A stretch of DNA of 64,000 bases from the NCBI GenBank assembly GCA_011389985.1, contig JAABTH010000003.1, forward strand, positions 62,001 through 126,000. Direction: 5' to 3'. Below, in pieces: positions 1 to 9,643 of the stretch. The notes under the pieces are model-generated. The model saw nothing but the letters and a program-made list of their open reading frames with translations. It was not told the origin of the DNA and ran no database searches. Position numbers and translations under genes: made by a program. Position 1 is the first letter of the stretch, and each line of letters starts with the position of its first letter. Origin of the DNA: Bacillota bacterium (GTDB lineage: Bacteria; Bacillota; Dethiobacteria; DTU022).

Positions 1-2
1 GT

Positions 3-704
3 GAGCCAACCTACAGTATTAATAATTTTATTCTGGGGACTTTTATGGTGACTGTGGGAGCGCTTGCTTTTGCTGTTCCGATGGGAGTAGCGGCTGCAGC
101 CTACCTGGCTGAAATAGCTTCACCCTGGGAAAGGGAGTTTTTTAAACCGATAGTAGAGGTGTTGGCAGGCATACCCTCGGTAGTGCTAGGCTTTATCGGT
201 TTGGTAGTTTTGGCCCCTTTGATCGCCCGATTCTTTAACATTCCAAGTGGTATAAACGCTTTAAACGGGGCAATTCTAGTCGGTATTATGGCTCTTCCCA
301 CTATAATTACTTTGGCCGAAGATGCAATTACCGCAGTTCCCAAAGAATACCGTCATGCTTCACTGGCGTTGGGCGGCACCCAATGGCAGACAATCTGGAA
401 GGTAACTGTACCAGCCGCTTTTTCCGGTATAACTGCTGCTGCTATGCTCGGTATGGGCAGGGCGATCGGTGAAACTATGACAGTGTTAATGGTTACAGGA
501 AACATGATTGCGCGGCCGGAATCTTTTCTTGATTCGGTAAGAACCCTCAGTGCCAACATTGCTATTGAGATCGGCGACGTTGCTTTCGGATCGGTCCACT
601 TCCATGCTTTATTTGTAGTAGGCCTGGTTCTTTTTATAATTACCTTTATTGTTAATCTGCTTGCTGATATTCTGATTCACCGGAAACCGGAGGTGAACAA
701 ATGA
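3..704 (+). CDS. pstC: Phosphate ABC transporter permease PstC (5' end cut by window)
   Basis: Inner-membrane permease of the high-affinity phosphate importer PstSCAB. The reading frame is open from base 3, so the gene starts before the window; the ATG at 45 is internal. The visible part has about five hydrophobic segments and the binding-protein-dependent permease (EAA) loop around ALGGTQWQTIWKV, followed by a conserved GRAIGET stretch, both typical of PstC/PstA. The stop overlaps the pstA start by four bases (ATGA), which points to translational coupling. PstS and any PhoB/PhoR genes must lie upstream of the window. Assignment as PstC rather than PstA rests on order (it precedes a second permease) and motif style. 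Confidence 0.93.
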   Translation, partial: EPTYSINNFILGTFMVTVGALAFAVPMGVAAAAYLAEIASPWEREFFKPIVEVLAGIPSVVLGFIGLVVLAPLIARFFNIPSGINALNGAILVGIMALPTIITLAEDAITAVPKEYRHASLALGGTQWQTIWKVTVPAAFSGITAAAMLGMGRAIGETMTVLMVTGNMIARPESFLDSVRTLSANIAIEIGDVAFGSVHFHALFVVGLVLFIITFIVNLLADILIHRKPEVNK

Positions 705-1588
705 GAGCTGTTAGTGAAAAAGGAAGGACAAAACAATGGCGTGGTTCTGAGATAATCGGCTACTGGTTGTTACGGTTTTCTCTGATTCTGGTTCTTTTCA
801 TCCTCGGTTTTATTATTGTTGATATTTTTACAAAGGGGATTGGTGTTATAAATTGGGAATTCCTGACTACTGCTCCCCGGGTAGGTATGACCGAAGGGGG
901 GATTTTTCCAGCCATCGTAGGAACCCTGTATGTAACCCTCATCACGATAGCATTTGCCGTACCTCTTGGTGTTGCTGCAGCAATTTACCTGAATGAGTAT
1001 GCTGTACAGGGTCGATTAACGAGACTGGTCAGAATGTCTTTGCGCAATCTGGCCGGAGTGCCTTCAATTGTTTTTGGTCTTTTTGGTATGGCAGTATTTG
1101 TTAAATTTTTTGGTTTTGGTCCCTCACTTATTGCTGCTGGTTTTACACTGGGACTGTTGACGCTGCCTGTAACAGTTACTGCAGCAGAAGAAGCCTTGAT
1201 TACCGTGCCTCGTTCCTACCGGGCAGGATCATTTGCCTTGGGTGCAACCCGCTGGCAGGTTGTGCGTACAGTAGTACTGCCAAGAGCTATCCCCGGTATT
1301 CTAACCGGGACAATATTGGGCCTGGCTCGGGCGGCCGGTGAGACAGCGCCAATTTTGGCTACAGGGGCAGCATTTTTTTTGCCGTACCTGCCCGATTCAG
1401 TTAAGAGCCAGTTTATGGCTCTGCCTTACCATCTTTTTATCATGTCAACCCAGCACCATGCCCTGGCTGTGGTTCGGCCCATTGCTTACGGTACTGCTCT
1501 TGTATTGGTAACACTGGTAACCCTGCTCAACCTCGCAGCAGTTCTTTTACGTAAAAGATATCGTGATAAAGTGGCGAAAGGTCTGTAA
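701..1588 (+). CDS. pstA: Phosphate ABC transporter permease PstA
   Basis: Second permease subunit of the Pst phosphate importer, pairing with PstC to form the membrane channel energised by PstB. 295 residues, normal for the family. There is a basic N-terminus, then about six membrane segments. The EAA loop is visible as ALGATRWQVVRTVVLP, followed by GLARAAGETAPI, a hallmark of PstA. The start ATG lies inside the pstC stop (ATGA overlap), with a GGAGGTG ribosome site just upstream in the pstC end. About 57 bases separate it from pstB, in the same direction. Confidence 0.96.
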   Translation: MRAVSEKGRTKQWRGSEIIGYWLLRFSLILVLFILGFIIVDIFTKGIGVINWEFLTTAPRVGMTEGGIFPAIVGTLYVTLITIAFAVPLGVAAAIYLNEYAVQGRLTRLVRMSLRNLAGVPSIVFGLFGMAVFVKFFGFGPSLIAAGFTLGLLTLPVTVTAAEEALITVPRSYRAGSFALGATRWQVVRTVVLPRAIPGILTGTILGLARAAGETAPILATGAAFFLPYLPDSVKSQFMALPYHLFIMSTQHHALAVVRPIAYGTALVLVTLVTLLNLAAVLLRKRYRDKVAKGL

Positions 1589-1645
1589 TGCAAGGCACAA
1601 TAATCAGAACAAAAGGTTCAGAATTCAGAAGTCAGGAGAATATAA

Positions 1646-2494
1646 ATGCAAATTCTAAATAGCGGAATCAGAAAAACAGATAAAATGGAGAATAACTTAA
1701 ATCCAAATTTTGCCTGTGAAACTAATGACAGCGGGAACAGCTATTGTGAAGTTCAAGTTGAGGGCCTTAATTTTTACTATGGCTCAAAACAGGCGCTGTT
1801 TGATGTGAATATTGAAGTTAAAGAAAAGGGTGTTGCGGCGTTAATCGGCCCTTCAGGCTGCGGTAAATCAACATTTTTACGGGTTCTTAACCGCATGAAT
1901 GATTTAATTCCGGGAACACGTCTTGAAGGCAGGATCAATGTCCACGGTGAGGATATTTATGATCCCTCAACCGATGTTGTTGAATTGCGTAAAAAAGTGG
2001 GGATGGTATTTCAGCAGCCCAACCCTTTTCCAAAAAGTATCTATGAAAATGTTGCCTATGGTCCGCGTATACATGGTTTGAAAAATAGGGAAAAGCTTGA
2101 TCAGATCGTAGAAGAAAGTCTGAAAGGCGGGGCGCTGTGGGATGAAGTTAAAGACCGTCTTCACGATCCCGCCCTGGCTTTATCCGGCGGGCAGCAGCAG
2201 CGGCTCTGTATTGCCAGGGCACTGGCTGTTCAGCCGAGAATTCTGTTGATGGATGAACCTACTTCAGCAATTGATCCCATCGCCACTCAGCGTATTGAAG
2301 ATCTGGTCAGGGAGCTTTGTCAGGAATATACAATAATAATTGTTACCCACAACATGCAGCAGGCAGCCAGGATATCAGATTTTACAGGATTTTTCCTCCA
2401 GGGTGAAATGGTTGAATGGGGTGAAACATCTCAGATATTTACAAAACCGCAGGATCAACGTACCGAAGATTATATCACCGGCCGCTTCGGATAA
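1646..2494 (+). CDS. pstB: Phosphate ABC transporter ATP-binding protein PstB
   Basis: Cytoplasmic ATPase of the Pst importer. It shows Walker [10 protein letters not shown], the Q-loop region [15 protein letters not shown] that is specific to PstB, the signature [14 protein letters not shown], Walker [12 protein letters not shown] and the switch His in THNMQQA. At 282 residues it is about 30 longer than usual because of an N-terminal extension before the first conserved strand. The start is supported by AGGAGA about seven bases upstream, so the extension is probably translated. It lies between pstA and phoU in the same operon. Confidence 0.97.
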   Translation: MQILNSGIRKTDKMENNLNPNFACETNDSGNSYCEVQVEGLNFYYGSKQALFDVNIEVKEKGVAALIGPSGCGKSTFLRVLNRMNDLIPGTRLEGRINVHGEDIYDPSTDVVELRKKVGMVFQQPNPFPKSIYENVAYGPRIHGLKNREKLDQIVEESLKGGALWDEVKDRLHDPALALSGGQQQRLCIARALAVQPRILLMDEPTSAIDPIATQRIEDLVRELCQEYTIIIVTHNMQQAARISDFTGFFLQGEMVEWGETSQIFTKPQDQRTEDYITGRFG

Positions 2495-2521
2495 AATCCG
2501 GTAGAAGGAGATTTGATAATT

Positions 2522-3199
2522 ATGGATAGATCTGATTTTACAGAAAAAAAAGTTGTATTTGAAGAGAAAATGAGTTGGCTGCAGGAAAAGCTGCAGCAAA
2601 TGGGCAGTCTTGTGGAAGAGGCAATAGCTAATTCTATAGATGCTTTGAAAAGACAGGATCTTGAACTGGCTCGTGCAGTTATTAACGGTGATGATATAAT
2701 TGACAATCTGGAGCATGAAATAGAAGAGAAAATTCTTGAGGTAATAGCTACCCAGCAACCCATGGCCAGAGATTTACGCAGGGTAGTAACCCTTTTTAAA
2801 ATGATCAGCGATCTCGAACGAATGGCTGATTACGCTACAAGTATATCACAGATTACCCTGCGTATTGCAGACCAACCGTTAATTAAACCTCTTGTTGATA
2901 TACCGCGAATGGCGATACTAAGCCAGAAAATGGTCAAACAAGCGCTCGATGCGTATGTGCGGGAAGATGTTGAACTGGCTGCAGCTGTTGGACAGGACGA
3001 TGATGAGGTTGATAAACTTTTCGGCCAGATCTTCAGAGAATTACTTACCGTAATGATGGAAAACCCGAAGACAATCACTCAGGCTACCCAACTTCTTTTT
3101 GTCGGGCGCTGGTTGGAAAGAATATCAGATCATGCCACAAATATTGCTGAAGAAGTAATATTCCTGGTTACCGGAGAAAAAAGAAATCTTAATGAATGA
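2522..3199 (+). CDS. phoU: Phosphate transport regulator PhoU
   Basis: Negative regulator linking Pst transport to the PhoR/PhoB phosphate response and modulating uptake. An all-helical protein of two similar three-helix repeats, with acidic metal-binding patches such as DDIIDNLEHEIEE and DDDEVDKL in the two halves, as in PhoU. The start was moved to the ATG at 2522. A TTG at 2513 is in frame, but the GAAGGAGA ribosome site sits directly against that TTG, while it is ten bases from the ATG. Last gene of the pst operon; a strong terminator follows. Confidence 0.95.
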   Translation: MDRSDFTEKKVVFEEKMSWLQEKLQQMGSLVEEAIANSIDALKRQDLELARAVINGDDIIDNLEHEIEEKILEVIATQQPMARDLRRVVTLFKMISDLERMADYATSISQITLRIADQPLIKPLVDIPRMAILSQKMVKQALDAYVREDVELAAAVGQDDDEVDKLFGQIFRELLTVMMENPKTITQATQLLFVGRWLERISDHATNIAEEVIFLVTGEKRNLNE

Positions 3200-3239
3200 C
3201 AGAATATGATATCTAATTTGCAGTTAAGAAAACTAAGAA

Positions 3240-3285
3240 AACTCTCCTGCCTGATTTTTTAAGACCAGGCAGGAGAGTTGTTTTG
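3240..3285 (+). terminator. Intrinsic terminator of the pst operon
   Basis: A perfect 14-bp inverted repeat (arms 3240-3253 and 3266-3279) encloses a T-rich 12-base loop and is followed by GTTTTG. It stands 40 bases after phoU and before the GH65 gene, so it separates the two operons. Confidence 0.9.
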
Positions 3286-3342
3286 CTATCAAGAAATAAA
3301 CCAGAATGAAATTTTATATTCAGGAGGGTTTGGTTTAATCAG

Positions 3343-5715
3343 ATGAAACAGCTTAAGTCAGAATCCCCGCCATTATACGATTCAGAACCCTGGAAAATAA
3401 GCGAAACAAGTTTATCCCTTAAAAACAATCTGCTTAGTGAAACTATTTTTACCCTGGGGAACGGTTATATCGGGATGCGCGGCAGCTTCGAAGAAGGTAT
3501 GGCCGGTGCTGATTGTCGTACAAACAACGGCATCTATCTAAATGGATTTTTTGAATCAGTGCCTATCCCCCATGCCGAAAGAGGCCATGGATACGCAGCT
3601 AACACTCAGACCATACTCAATGTGACCAACAGCAGAATCATTGAATTGTACCTTGAAGAAGAGCGTTTTAGTATAGCCAGCGGGACAGTATTGAGCTACG
3701 AACGAGCCATAGATATGCGAAAGGGTTACCTGATCAGGGATCTGTTATGGAGATCTCCCTCGGGGCGGGAGGTCAAAATATCTATAAAAAGATTGATCTC
3801 CTATAAAAACCGGCACCTGGTGGCTTTCAGCTATGAAATCGAACCGGTAAACTTTTCTGCTACTATTAAAATAAAATCTGCCTTAAACGGTGCAGTTGAC
3901 AATCACAGACATGAGGAATACGATCCGCGGTTCTCAGCATCGCTTGGAGGCTTAGGCTTGTCAGTAACTGATATTCAAAGTGATGGTGAAAAAGCTGTTA
4001 TGCTCCAAAGCACACAGCGATCCAAACTGAAAATGGCTTGTGCCATGGTTAATTCACTTAGTGGGGTGAAGCAGAGAAGAGTCGAAATTGAGAGGTCAAA
4101 CACTTTGGTTTCCGTTAACTATCAATTTGAAGGCAAAAAAAATGAAAAGGTTACCCTGGAGAAATATGTAGCATATTATACCACCCGGGATTATCCCGAA
4201 GATGAACTTTGTCCTTTAGCGGAAAGAACTGCTGAAAATTCACGTAACAATGGTTTTCAGGCGTTACTAAGCGGACAGGAAGAAGCTCTGGCAGATTACT
4301 GGCATAAGACGGGAGTTGAATTAGATGGAGATTCATTTACGGAACGAGGGCTGCGTTTTAATCTTTTTCATCTTTTTCAGGCCGCAGGATGTGAAAGCAA
4401 AACCAGTATAGGGTCTAAAGGACTAACCAGTGAAGGTTACGACGGCCATTATTTCTGGGAGGCCGAGATATATATGTTTCCTTTTTACTGCGCTATTATG
4501 CCCGATCAAGCCAGAAAGCTTTTGGAATACCGTTATAGTATTCTTGATTACGCCAGGTCAAGAGCCAGAGAGCTATCACATCCGCGAGGGGCACTTTTTC
4601 CCTGGAGAACGATTGCCGGTGAAGAAGGTTCATCTTACTATCCTGCCGGTACAGCACAGTACCACATTAATGCTGCAATTGCCTATGCTGTTTGCAAGTA
4701 TATTGAAATGACCGGAGATTATACTTTTATGCTCAGCCAGGGAGCAGAAATAATTTTTGAAACAGCTCGGCTTTGGGAAGATCTTGGTGCATATAATCTC
4801 CGGAAGGGAAACCGGTTTGGCTTCCATGAAGTAACGGGGCCTGATGAATATACAGCCCTGGTTAATAACAATTGTTACACGAACCTGATGGCCTCCTGGC
4901 ACCTGGATTTTGCGGCAAAAACAGCACGCAGGATGAGCAAGGAATATCCTGAAGAATATAAAAATATTGCTGATAAAATAGATCTGCAGGATGATGAACC
5001 AGTTGCCTGGCAAAGAGCAGCCGATAATATGTTTATACCTTACGATGAAATATTGCAGATACATCCGCAGGATGACAGTTTCCTTGATAAAGAAATATGG
5101 GATTTCGTTTCTACGCCGGCAGAAAAATTTCCGCTTTTGCTTCATTATCATCCGCTGGTAATCTACAGGTACCAGGTATGCAAACAGCCAGATATTATCC
5201 TGGCCCATTTGCTGCTGGGGGATCGCTTTAGTCTTGAACAGAAAAGGCGTGACTATAACTATTATGAACCGATAACAACCCATGATTCATCTCTTTCACC
5301 ATCAATTTTCGGAGTGGTTGCTTCAGAGCTTGGTTACCATGAAGAGTCTTACCGGTTTTTTACAATATCGTCAAGACTTGATCTTGATAATTTGTTTAAA
5401 GACACACATTTTGGCGCCCATATTGGCAACATGGCCGGTTCATGGCTCTGTCTTGCTTATGGGTTCGCCGGCATGAGAACCCAGCACGGGAAGCTGAGTT
5501 TTAAACCTGTGCTCCCCGATTTGTTGAAAAAATACCAGTTCAGAATTTTTTTCAGGGGAACCCAACTGGAGATCCAGGTAGATCAGAATAAGGTTGTATA
5601 CAAACTTCTTCAGGGTAATTCAATTTCATTTAAACATAATGATGTAGCTGTTAAGTTAGCGACCGGTGAACAGTTTGAAGGCACATATTTTAAAAACAAT
5701 TCAATCACATCTTGA
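3343..5715 (+). CDS. Glycoside hydrolase family 65 disaccharide phosphorylase
   Basis: Cytosolic inverting phosphorylase that splits an alpha-glucosyl disaccharide with phosphate to beta-glucose-1-phosphate and glucose. 790 residues, the normal GH65 length. An N-terminal beta-sandwich (to about residue 270) precedes the (alpha/alpha)6 catalytic domain. The motif FHEVTGPDEY (494-503) carries the expected general-acid Glu at 502. The phosphate-site region THDSSLSPSIFG lies in the C-terminal third. Substrate (maltose, kojibiose, nigerose or trehalose) cannot be read from the sequence; the HEVTGPDEY form recalls the kojibiose/trehalose type, which is inference. The AGGAGGG ribosome site is 14-15 bases from the ATG, longer than usual. 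The next gene, beta-phosphoglucomutase, uses its product. Confidence 0.9.
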   Translation: MKQLKSESPPLYDSEPWKISETSLSLKNNLLSETIFTLGNGYIGMRGSFEEGMAGADCRTNNGIYLNGFFESVPIPHAERGHGYAANTQTILNVTNSRIIELYLEEERFSIASGTVLSYERAIDMRKGYLIRDLLWRSPSGREVKISIKRLISYKNRHLVAFSYEIEPVNFSATIKIKSALNGAVDNHRHEEYDPRFSASLGGLGLSVTDIQSDGEKAVMLQSTQRSKLKMACAMVNSLSGVKQRRVEIERSNTLVSVNYQFEGKKNEKVTLEKYVAYYTTRDYPEDELCPLAERTAENSRNNGFQALLSGQEEALADYWHKTGVELDGDSFTERGLRFNLFHLFQAAGCESKTSIGSKGLTSEGYDGHYFWEAEIYMFPFYCAIMPDQARKLLEYRYSILDYARSRARELSHPRGALFPWRTIAGEEGSSYYPAGTAQYHINAAIAYAVCKYIEMTGDYTFMLSQGAEIIFETARLWEDLGAYNLRKGNRFGFHEVTGPDEYTALVNNNCYTNLMASWHLDFAAKTARRMSKEYPEEYKNIADKIDLQDDEPVAWQRAADNMFIPYDEILQIHPQDDSFLDKEIWDFVSTPAEKFPLLLHYHPLVIYRYQVCKQPDIILAHLLLGDRFSLEQKRRDYNYYEPITTHDSSLSPSIFGVVASELGYHEESYRFFTISSRLDLDNLFKDTHFGAHIGNMAGSWLCLAYGFAGMRTQHGKLSFKPVLPDLLKKYQFRIFFRGTQLEIQVDQNKVVYKLLQGNSISFKHNDVAVKLATGEQFEGTYFKNNSITS

Positions 5716-5736
5716 ATAGTGAGGTTGAAGACTGAT

Positions 5737-6417
5737 ATGAATAAAACCAAGTACATTAATTCCTGTAATCCGGCAGCTGTAATTTTTGATTTAGACGGAG
5801 TTATTACCGATACAGCCGAATATCATTACCAGGCCTGGCGCCGTATGGCTGAAGAAGAGGAACTATCCTTCAGCAGGCAGGACAACGAAAAACTGCGGGG
5901 AGTGTCCCGCCGGGCATCGCTTGAGCTTATTTTAAAGGGCAAAGAACTGCCTGAAAATAAAAAGCTTGAATTGATGGAGCGAAAAAACAATTATTATCGC
6001 GAACAAATTAAAACAATTAGCGATGACGATATACTTCCCGGGGCGGTTGATAAATTAAATCAACTAAAGAATGCAGGTGTAAAACTTGCTCTTGCTTCAG
6101 CGAGTAAGAATGCCCGCGATATTATTGAAAATCTGGGAATAGAGGATTATTTTGAGGTAGTTGCTGACGGATACAGTGTGGAAAAAACGAAACCGGCTCC
6201 AGACCTCTTTCTTTATGCTGCTGAAAAGCTCAATCTTCTGCCTTCTTGTTGCATAGTAGTAGAAGATGCTGAAGCTGGCATTACAGCGGCCGTCTCAGCA
6301 GGGATGTATACAGTTGGCATTGGCCCGTCAGCAAGAGTTGGTAGAGCTGATCTTGTCTATAACTCAGTCGCAGAAATTGAAATACCGGAAATGCTGGCCC
6401 TGTTAGAGAAAAGATAA
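5737..6417 (+). CDS. pgmB: Beta-phosphoglucomutase (HAD family)
   Basis: Converts beta-glucose-1-phosphate from the upstream phosphorylase to glucose-6-phosphate. HAD motif I is the beta-PGM form FDLDGVITDTAEYHYQAW: the first Asp is the nucleophile, the second the acid/base. GVSRRASL matches the cap-domain substrate loop, SASKNA is motif II, KPAPDLF holds the motif III Lys and VVEDAEAGI is motif IV. A GTG at 5719 is in frame but has no ribosome site; the ATG at 5737 is preceded by a weak GAGGTTG, so it is preferred. It is 21 bases from the phosphorylase stop, one operon. Confidence 0.94.
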   Translation: MNKTKYINSCNPAAVIFDLDGVITDTAEYHYQAWRRMAEEEELSFSRQDNEKLRGVSRRASLELILKGKELPENKKLELMERKNNYYREQIKTISDDDILPGAVDKLNQLKNAGVKLALASASKNARDIIENLGIEDYFEVVADGYSVEKTKPAPDLFLYAAEKLNLLPSCCIVVEDAEAGITAAVSAGMYTVGIGPSARVGRADLVYNSVAEIEIPEMLALLEKR

Positions 6418-6460
6418 GCACAAACCTGATTACTTTTCTATTTAATTAAGGGAGCCTTAA

Positions 6461-8641
6461 ATGATGAAGATGGAAATAAAAAACTGCGGTTTTTTGATCA
6501 GGGGAGAAAAATACTGCCTGCACATTTTATATTATCAGGACAATATCATTCGTTTTGCTTATACAAAAGGAGATGAAACGCCATGTTCGACGGTTGCGGT
6601 TGTCACAAATCCTGTCGAAGGAAGCTATCATTTTAAAAACGGGCAGTTTCACCTGGGCAGATTCCGGGTAGAAGTTAACGAAGAAACCCTGGCCGTAAAT
6701 ATCTATGATTGCAATGGCGACAAGCTAAGTGAAGATTTCAGCATTCACCCTGAACAACCGCAAATCAAAAAAAAGCTGCTATGGGAAAAAGGTATATATG
6801 GAAACGGTGAGAAATATAGGTGGCTGAACCATTTGGGGACAGCTACTGTAAATTTTAACAGCGATGTTCTTTTTCATCATCCCATCCATCACCCGCAGGT
6901 TTTTGAAATGCATACATCTATTCCTTTTTATATCGGTCTTGCTCCCGACCGTACTTACGGTCTTTTTTTTGACAATAGCTATAAAACAGAATTTGATTTT
7001 GGTAAAACTGAACCAGAACTGGTCAGTCTGAAAGCAAGTGGTGGAAATCTTGACTACTACTTCTTCTATGGTGCAACAATAGCTGATATTGTATCTGCGT
7101 ACAGCCAGCTTACCGGTAAGCCGCCTATGCCTGATATAAGATATTTAGGTTTTCAGCAGAGCCGCTACAGTTATCAGGATCAGGATGAACTATTATCAGT
7201 AGCAGAAAACCTGCGCCGTTATGAAATTCCCTGTGATATCCTCTATCTAGACATCCACTACATGGATCAGTATAAGGTATTTACCATTAGCAATGAACGC
7301 TTCGCAGATTTTAAATCTGTAATCGGTAAGTTAAAAGAAATGGGTTTCGCAGTGGTTGTAATAATTAATCCGGGAGTTAAGGCCGAAGAAAGTTATACTG
7401 TTTATGAGGAAGGCCTTGAAAAAGACTATTTTATAAAAATGCCGGATGGTAATTTATATGCAGGTGAAGTTTGGCCTAAACCGGCAGTGTTCCCAGATTT
7501 TTTACGTGCAGAAGTTAGAGAGTGGTGGGGGAAATTCCACCAGGAACTCTTAGAAGCCGGAGTAGACGGAGTGTGGAATGATATGAATGAACCGTCAAAC
7601 TTTTCTCTGCCAAGTGGGACTCTGCCTGATGAAGCGATACACTACAATGATTATGACGAAAAACTAACCCACGCTGAAGCCCACAATGTATACGGTTTGT
7701 TTCAAACCATGGCTACACGAGAAGGGCTGAACAAATTTGATTCATCAAAGCGCCATTTTGTACTAACCAGGGCAGCTTTTGCCGGCAGCCAGCGCTATGC
7801 AGCCTTATGGACGGGGGACAACTCAAGCGTATGGGAGCACCTTGAAAGCAGTATTCCAATGATAATTAACTTAGGCTTAAGTGGTTATCCCTTTGCAGGC
7901 GCTGATGTTGGCGGTTACCGTGGTGATTGCAGCGGAGAACTTTTAATTCGCTGGACTCAGCTGGGCGCATTCATTCCTTTTTTCCGCAATCACAGTGAGA
8001 TCGGAACAGCACACCAGGAACCCTGGCATTATTCAGAGAGTGCGCTTAGAATTATCCGTGAATATATCCGTCTGCGTTACCGGTTTTTAACTTACTTATA
8101 TAACCTGATCAGAAATAGTGCCCTGACAGGTGTTCCTGCAGTGCGGCCGCTTTTTTATCACTACCAGGAAGATCAGGAAACCTACAACATTAACGATCAG
8201 TTTCTAATGGGAGAAGGATTGATGGTTTGTCCTGTGACCAGACCTGGAGTTGAACACCGTATGGTCTACCTGCCAGAGGGAGACTGGTACAACTTTTGGA
8301 ATAACCAGCAATATACCGGTAGTCGCTACATGGTTGCCGAAGCACCCCTGAAAGAGCTGCCTCTCTTTGTTAAAGCGGGGACTATTCTTCCCCTGAATGA
8401 AGTTGGCAGAAACAGTGTTGACTGCATGGATGGGAAGCTTGAACTACGCTGTTATACCGGTGAAAAAGGCTTCTGCAGACTATTTTTTGACGATGGCATT
8501 TCCAATGGATATAAAAACGGCAATTACAGCGAGCTTGAAATAACATTAAGTACAGATCTCCACAAGCCGAAAGTAAGTATTAATGTAATCAAAGATAATT
8601 ACCCTGTTCCTGAAATAATTTATAAAATTATAGGATCATAA
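6461..8641 (+). CDS. Glycoside hydrolase family 31 alpha-glucosidase
   Basis: Retaining alpha-glucosidase that releases glucose from alpha-glucosides; no signal peptide, so cytosolic. 726 residues. The GH31 core has the nucleophile Asp374 in VWNDMNEP (371-378) and the acid/base Asp453 in WTGDNSSVW, plus RNHSEIGT and the C-terminal beta domains. N-terminal galactose-mutarotase-like region: GNGEKYRWLN. Start chosen at the ATGATG pair six to nine bases after AGGGAG. Same strand and close behind pgmB, so probably the third gene of the glucoside operon: hydrolytic and phosphorolytic routes side by side. Confidence 0.93.
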   Translation: MMKMEIKNCGFLIRGEKYCLHILYYQDNIIRFAYTKGDETPCSTVAVVTNPVEGSYHFKNGQFHLGRFRVEVNEETLAVNIYDCNGDKLSEDFSIHPEQPQIKKKLLWEKGIYGNGEKYRWLNHLGTATVNFNSDVLFHHPIHHPQVFEMHTSIPFYIGLAPDRTYGLFFDNSYKTEFDFGKTEPELVSLKASGGNLDYYFFYGATIADIVSAYSQLTGKPPMPDIRYLGFQQSRYSYQDQDELLSVAENLRRYEIPCDILYLDIHYMDQYKVFTISNERFADFKSVIGKLKEMGFAVVVIINPGVKAEESYTVYEEGLEKDYFIKMPDGNLYAGEVWPKPAVFPDFLRAEVREWWGKFHQELLEAGVDGVWNDMNEPSNFSLPSGTLPDEAIHYNDYDEKLTHAEAHNVYGLFQTMATREGLNKFDSSKRHFVLTRAAFAGSQRYAALWTGDNSSVWEHLESSIPMIINLGLSGYPFAGADVGGYRGDCSGELLIRWTQLGAFIPFFRNHSEIGTAHQEPWHYSESALRIIREYIRLRYRFLTYLYNLIRNSALTGVPAVRPLFYHYQEDQETYNINDQFLMGEGLMVCPVTRPGVEHRMVYLPEGDWYNFWNNQQYTGSRYMVAEAPLKELPLFVKAGTILPLNEVGRNSVDCMDGKLELRCYTGEKGFCRLFFDDGISNGYKNGNYSELEITLSTDLHKPKVSINVIKDNYPVPEIIYKIIGS

Positions 8642-8665
8642 TATAATTAGCTTGCTGTTATTGTT

Positions 8666-9499
8666 TTATTCCAGCCGTTTTTTCAGCCATTCGGCCAGAA
8701 AATCAAAAACCTGATCCTTTTCAGGTTCGTTGTGAAGTTCATGATAAAAACCATCCCACAATTTAAGAGTGCAGTCTCCAGAGATGAGTTTAGAGAGATC
8801 AACACTGCCTGATTGATAACAGATCCTGTCACCGGTTCCATGTAACAATAGCAAGGGTTTATTAATGCGATCTGCATGGTTGTAAATATATTCTACTGAT
8901 TTGATGGCTTCTTTGCCCATCCTGAAAGATATCCGGTCATGAACAAGTGGATCTCTGCGGTATGCTTCAATAACTTTTTGATCACGGCTAAGAGCTTCCT
9001 GCTCCAAACCGCTTGGCATGCCTGATTTTGGAATCAGTGTTCCCAGTATGAGGGCCAGGGTGCGTTTAGCCTTTTGCTCTTCAATGGCAGTTCGCAGAGC
9101 CGGGCTGGTTATAACCGCACCGGTAATATTGGGCTGACGTTGAACCAAAAAATAAAGAGCGATCACCCCTCCTAAGCTGTGGCCGTACAGGAAACAAGGG
9201 GTATCTGGATAAAGTTTGGAGGCCTGATCGAGCAAAATGGAGAGGTCATCGCCATAATGGTCAAAACTGGGTGTATGCCCCCGCTGCCCGTCAGATTTAC
9301 CGTGCCCGCGCATATCAGGCGCCAGGACTGCGAAACCTGCACTGGTTAATTTTTCGGCCCAGTGGCTGTAACGGCCGCTGTGCTCGCCGTGACCGTGGAC
9401 CAGGCATACAACTCCTTTTATCCCTGACTCAGGTTCCCATTTCCGGGCAAAAATGTTTAATGCATCATCCGTTTTCCACTGCATCTCCTCAATTTTCAT
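8666..9499 (-). CDS. Alpha/beta hydrolase, monoacylglycerol lipase (lysophospholipase) family
   Basis: Serine hydrolase expected to cleave monoacylglycerols or lysophospholipids. The Hydrolase_4/PldB layout is clear: oxyanion motif LVHGHGEHSGRY, DMRGHGKSDG, nucleophile elbow GHSLGG, acid in LLHGTGDRICY and catalytic His in FYHELHNE. About 277 residues, typical. An in-frame ATG at 9517 lies next to or inside the GGGGGGAG ribosome site, so the ATG at 9499 (MKIEEM...) is preferred. It is convergent with the GH31 gene, with only 24 bases between the stops. Confidence 0.9.
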   Translation of the reverse strand: MKIEEMQWKTDDALNIFARKWEPESGIKGVVCLVHGHGEHSGRYSHWAEKLTSAGFAVLAPDMRGHGKSDGQRGHTPSFDHYGDDLSILLDQASKLYPDTPCFLYGHSLGGVIALYFLVQRQPNITGAVITSPALRTAIEEQKAKRTLALILGTLIPKSGMPSGLEQEALSRDQKVIEAYRRDPLVHDRISFRMGKEAIKSVEYIYNHADRINKPLLLLHGTGDRICYQSGSVDLSKLISGDCTLKLWDGFYHELHNEPEKDQVFDFLAEWLKKRLE

Positions 9500-9643
9500 T
9501 TCAACTGCTCCCCCCATTATCTAGTTTAAATAATTATTACCCGATGTAACTGCTCAAATCTTTGTTTGTTATAAGTAAGTATTATCTGAGCTGGAATAAC
9601 TATTTATTTGACACTCTATATTTATTTCTCCTGTATTCTGCGA

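Noticed and set aside
117..119. GAT at residues 117-119 of the 22411 lipoprotein as a sure flavinylation site
   Set aside because: The surrounding residues lack the full FMN-binding-domain pattern and the second repeat has KTK at the same place; kept only as a testable hint. (Numbers here are residues of that protein.)
4630..5283. 217-codon minus-strand ORF inside the GH65 gene
   Set aside because: It is a shadow of a clear GH65 coding frame and has no recognisable domain or ribosome site.
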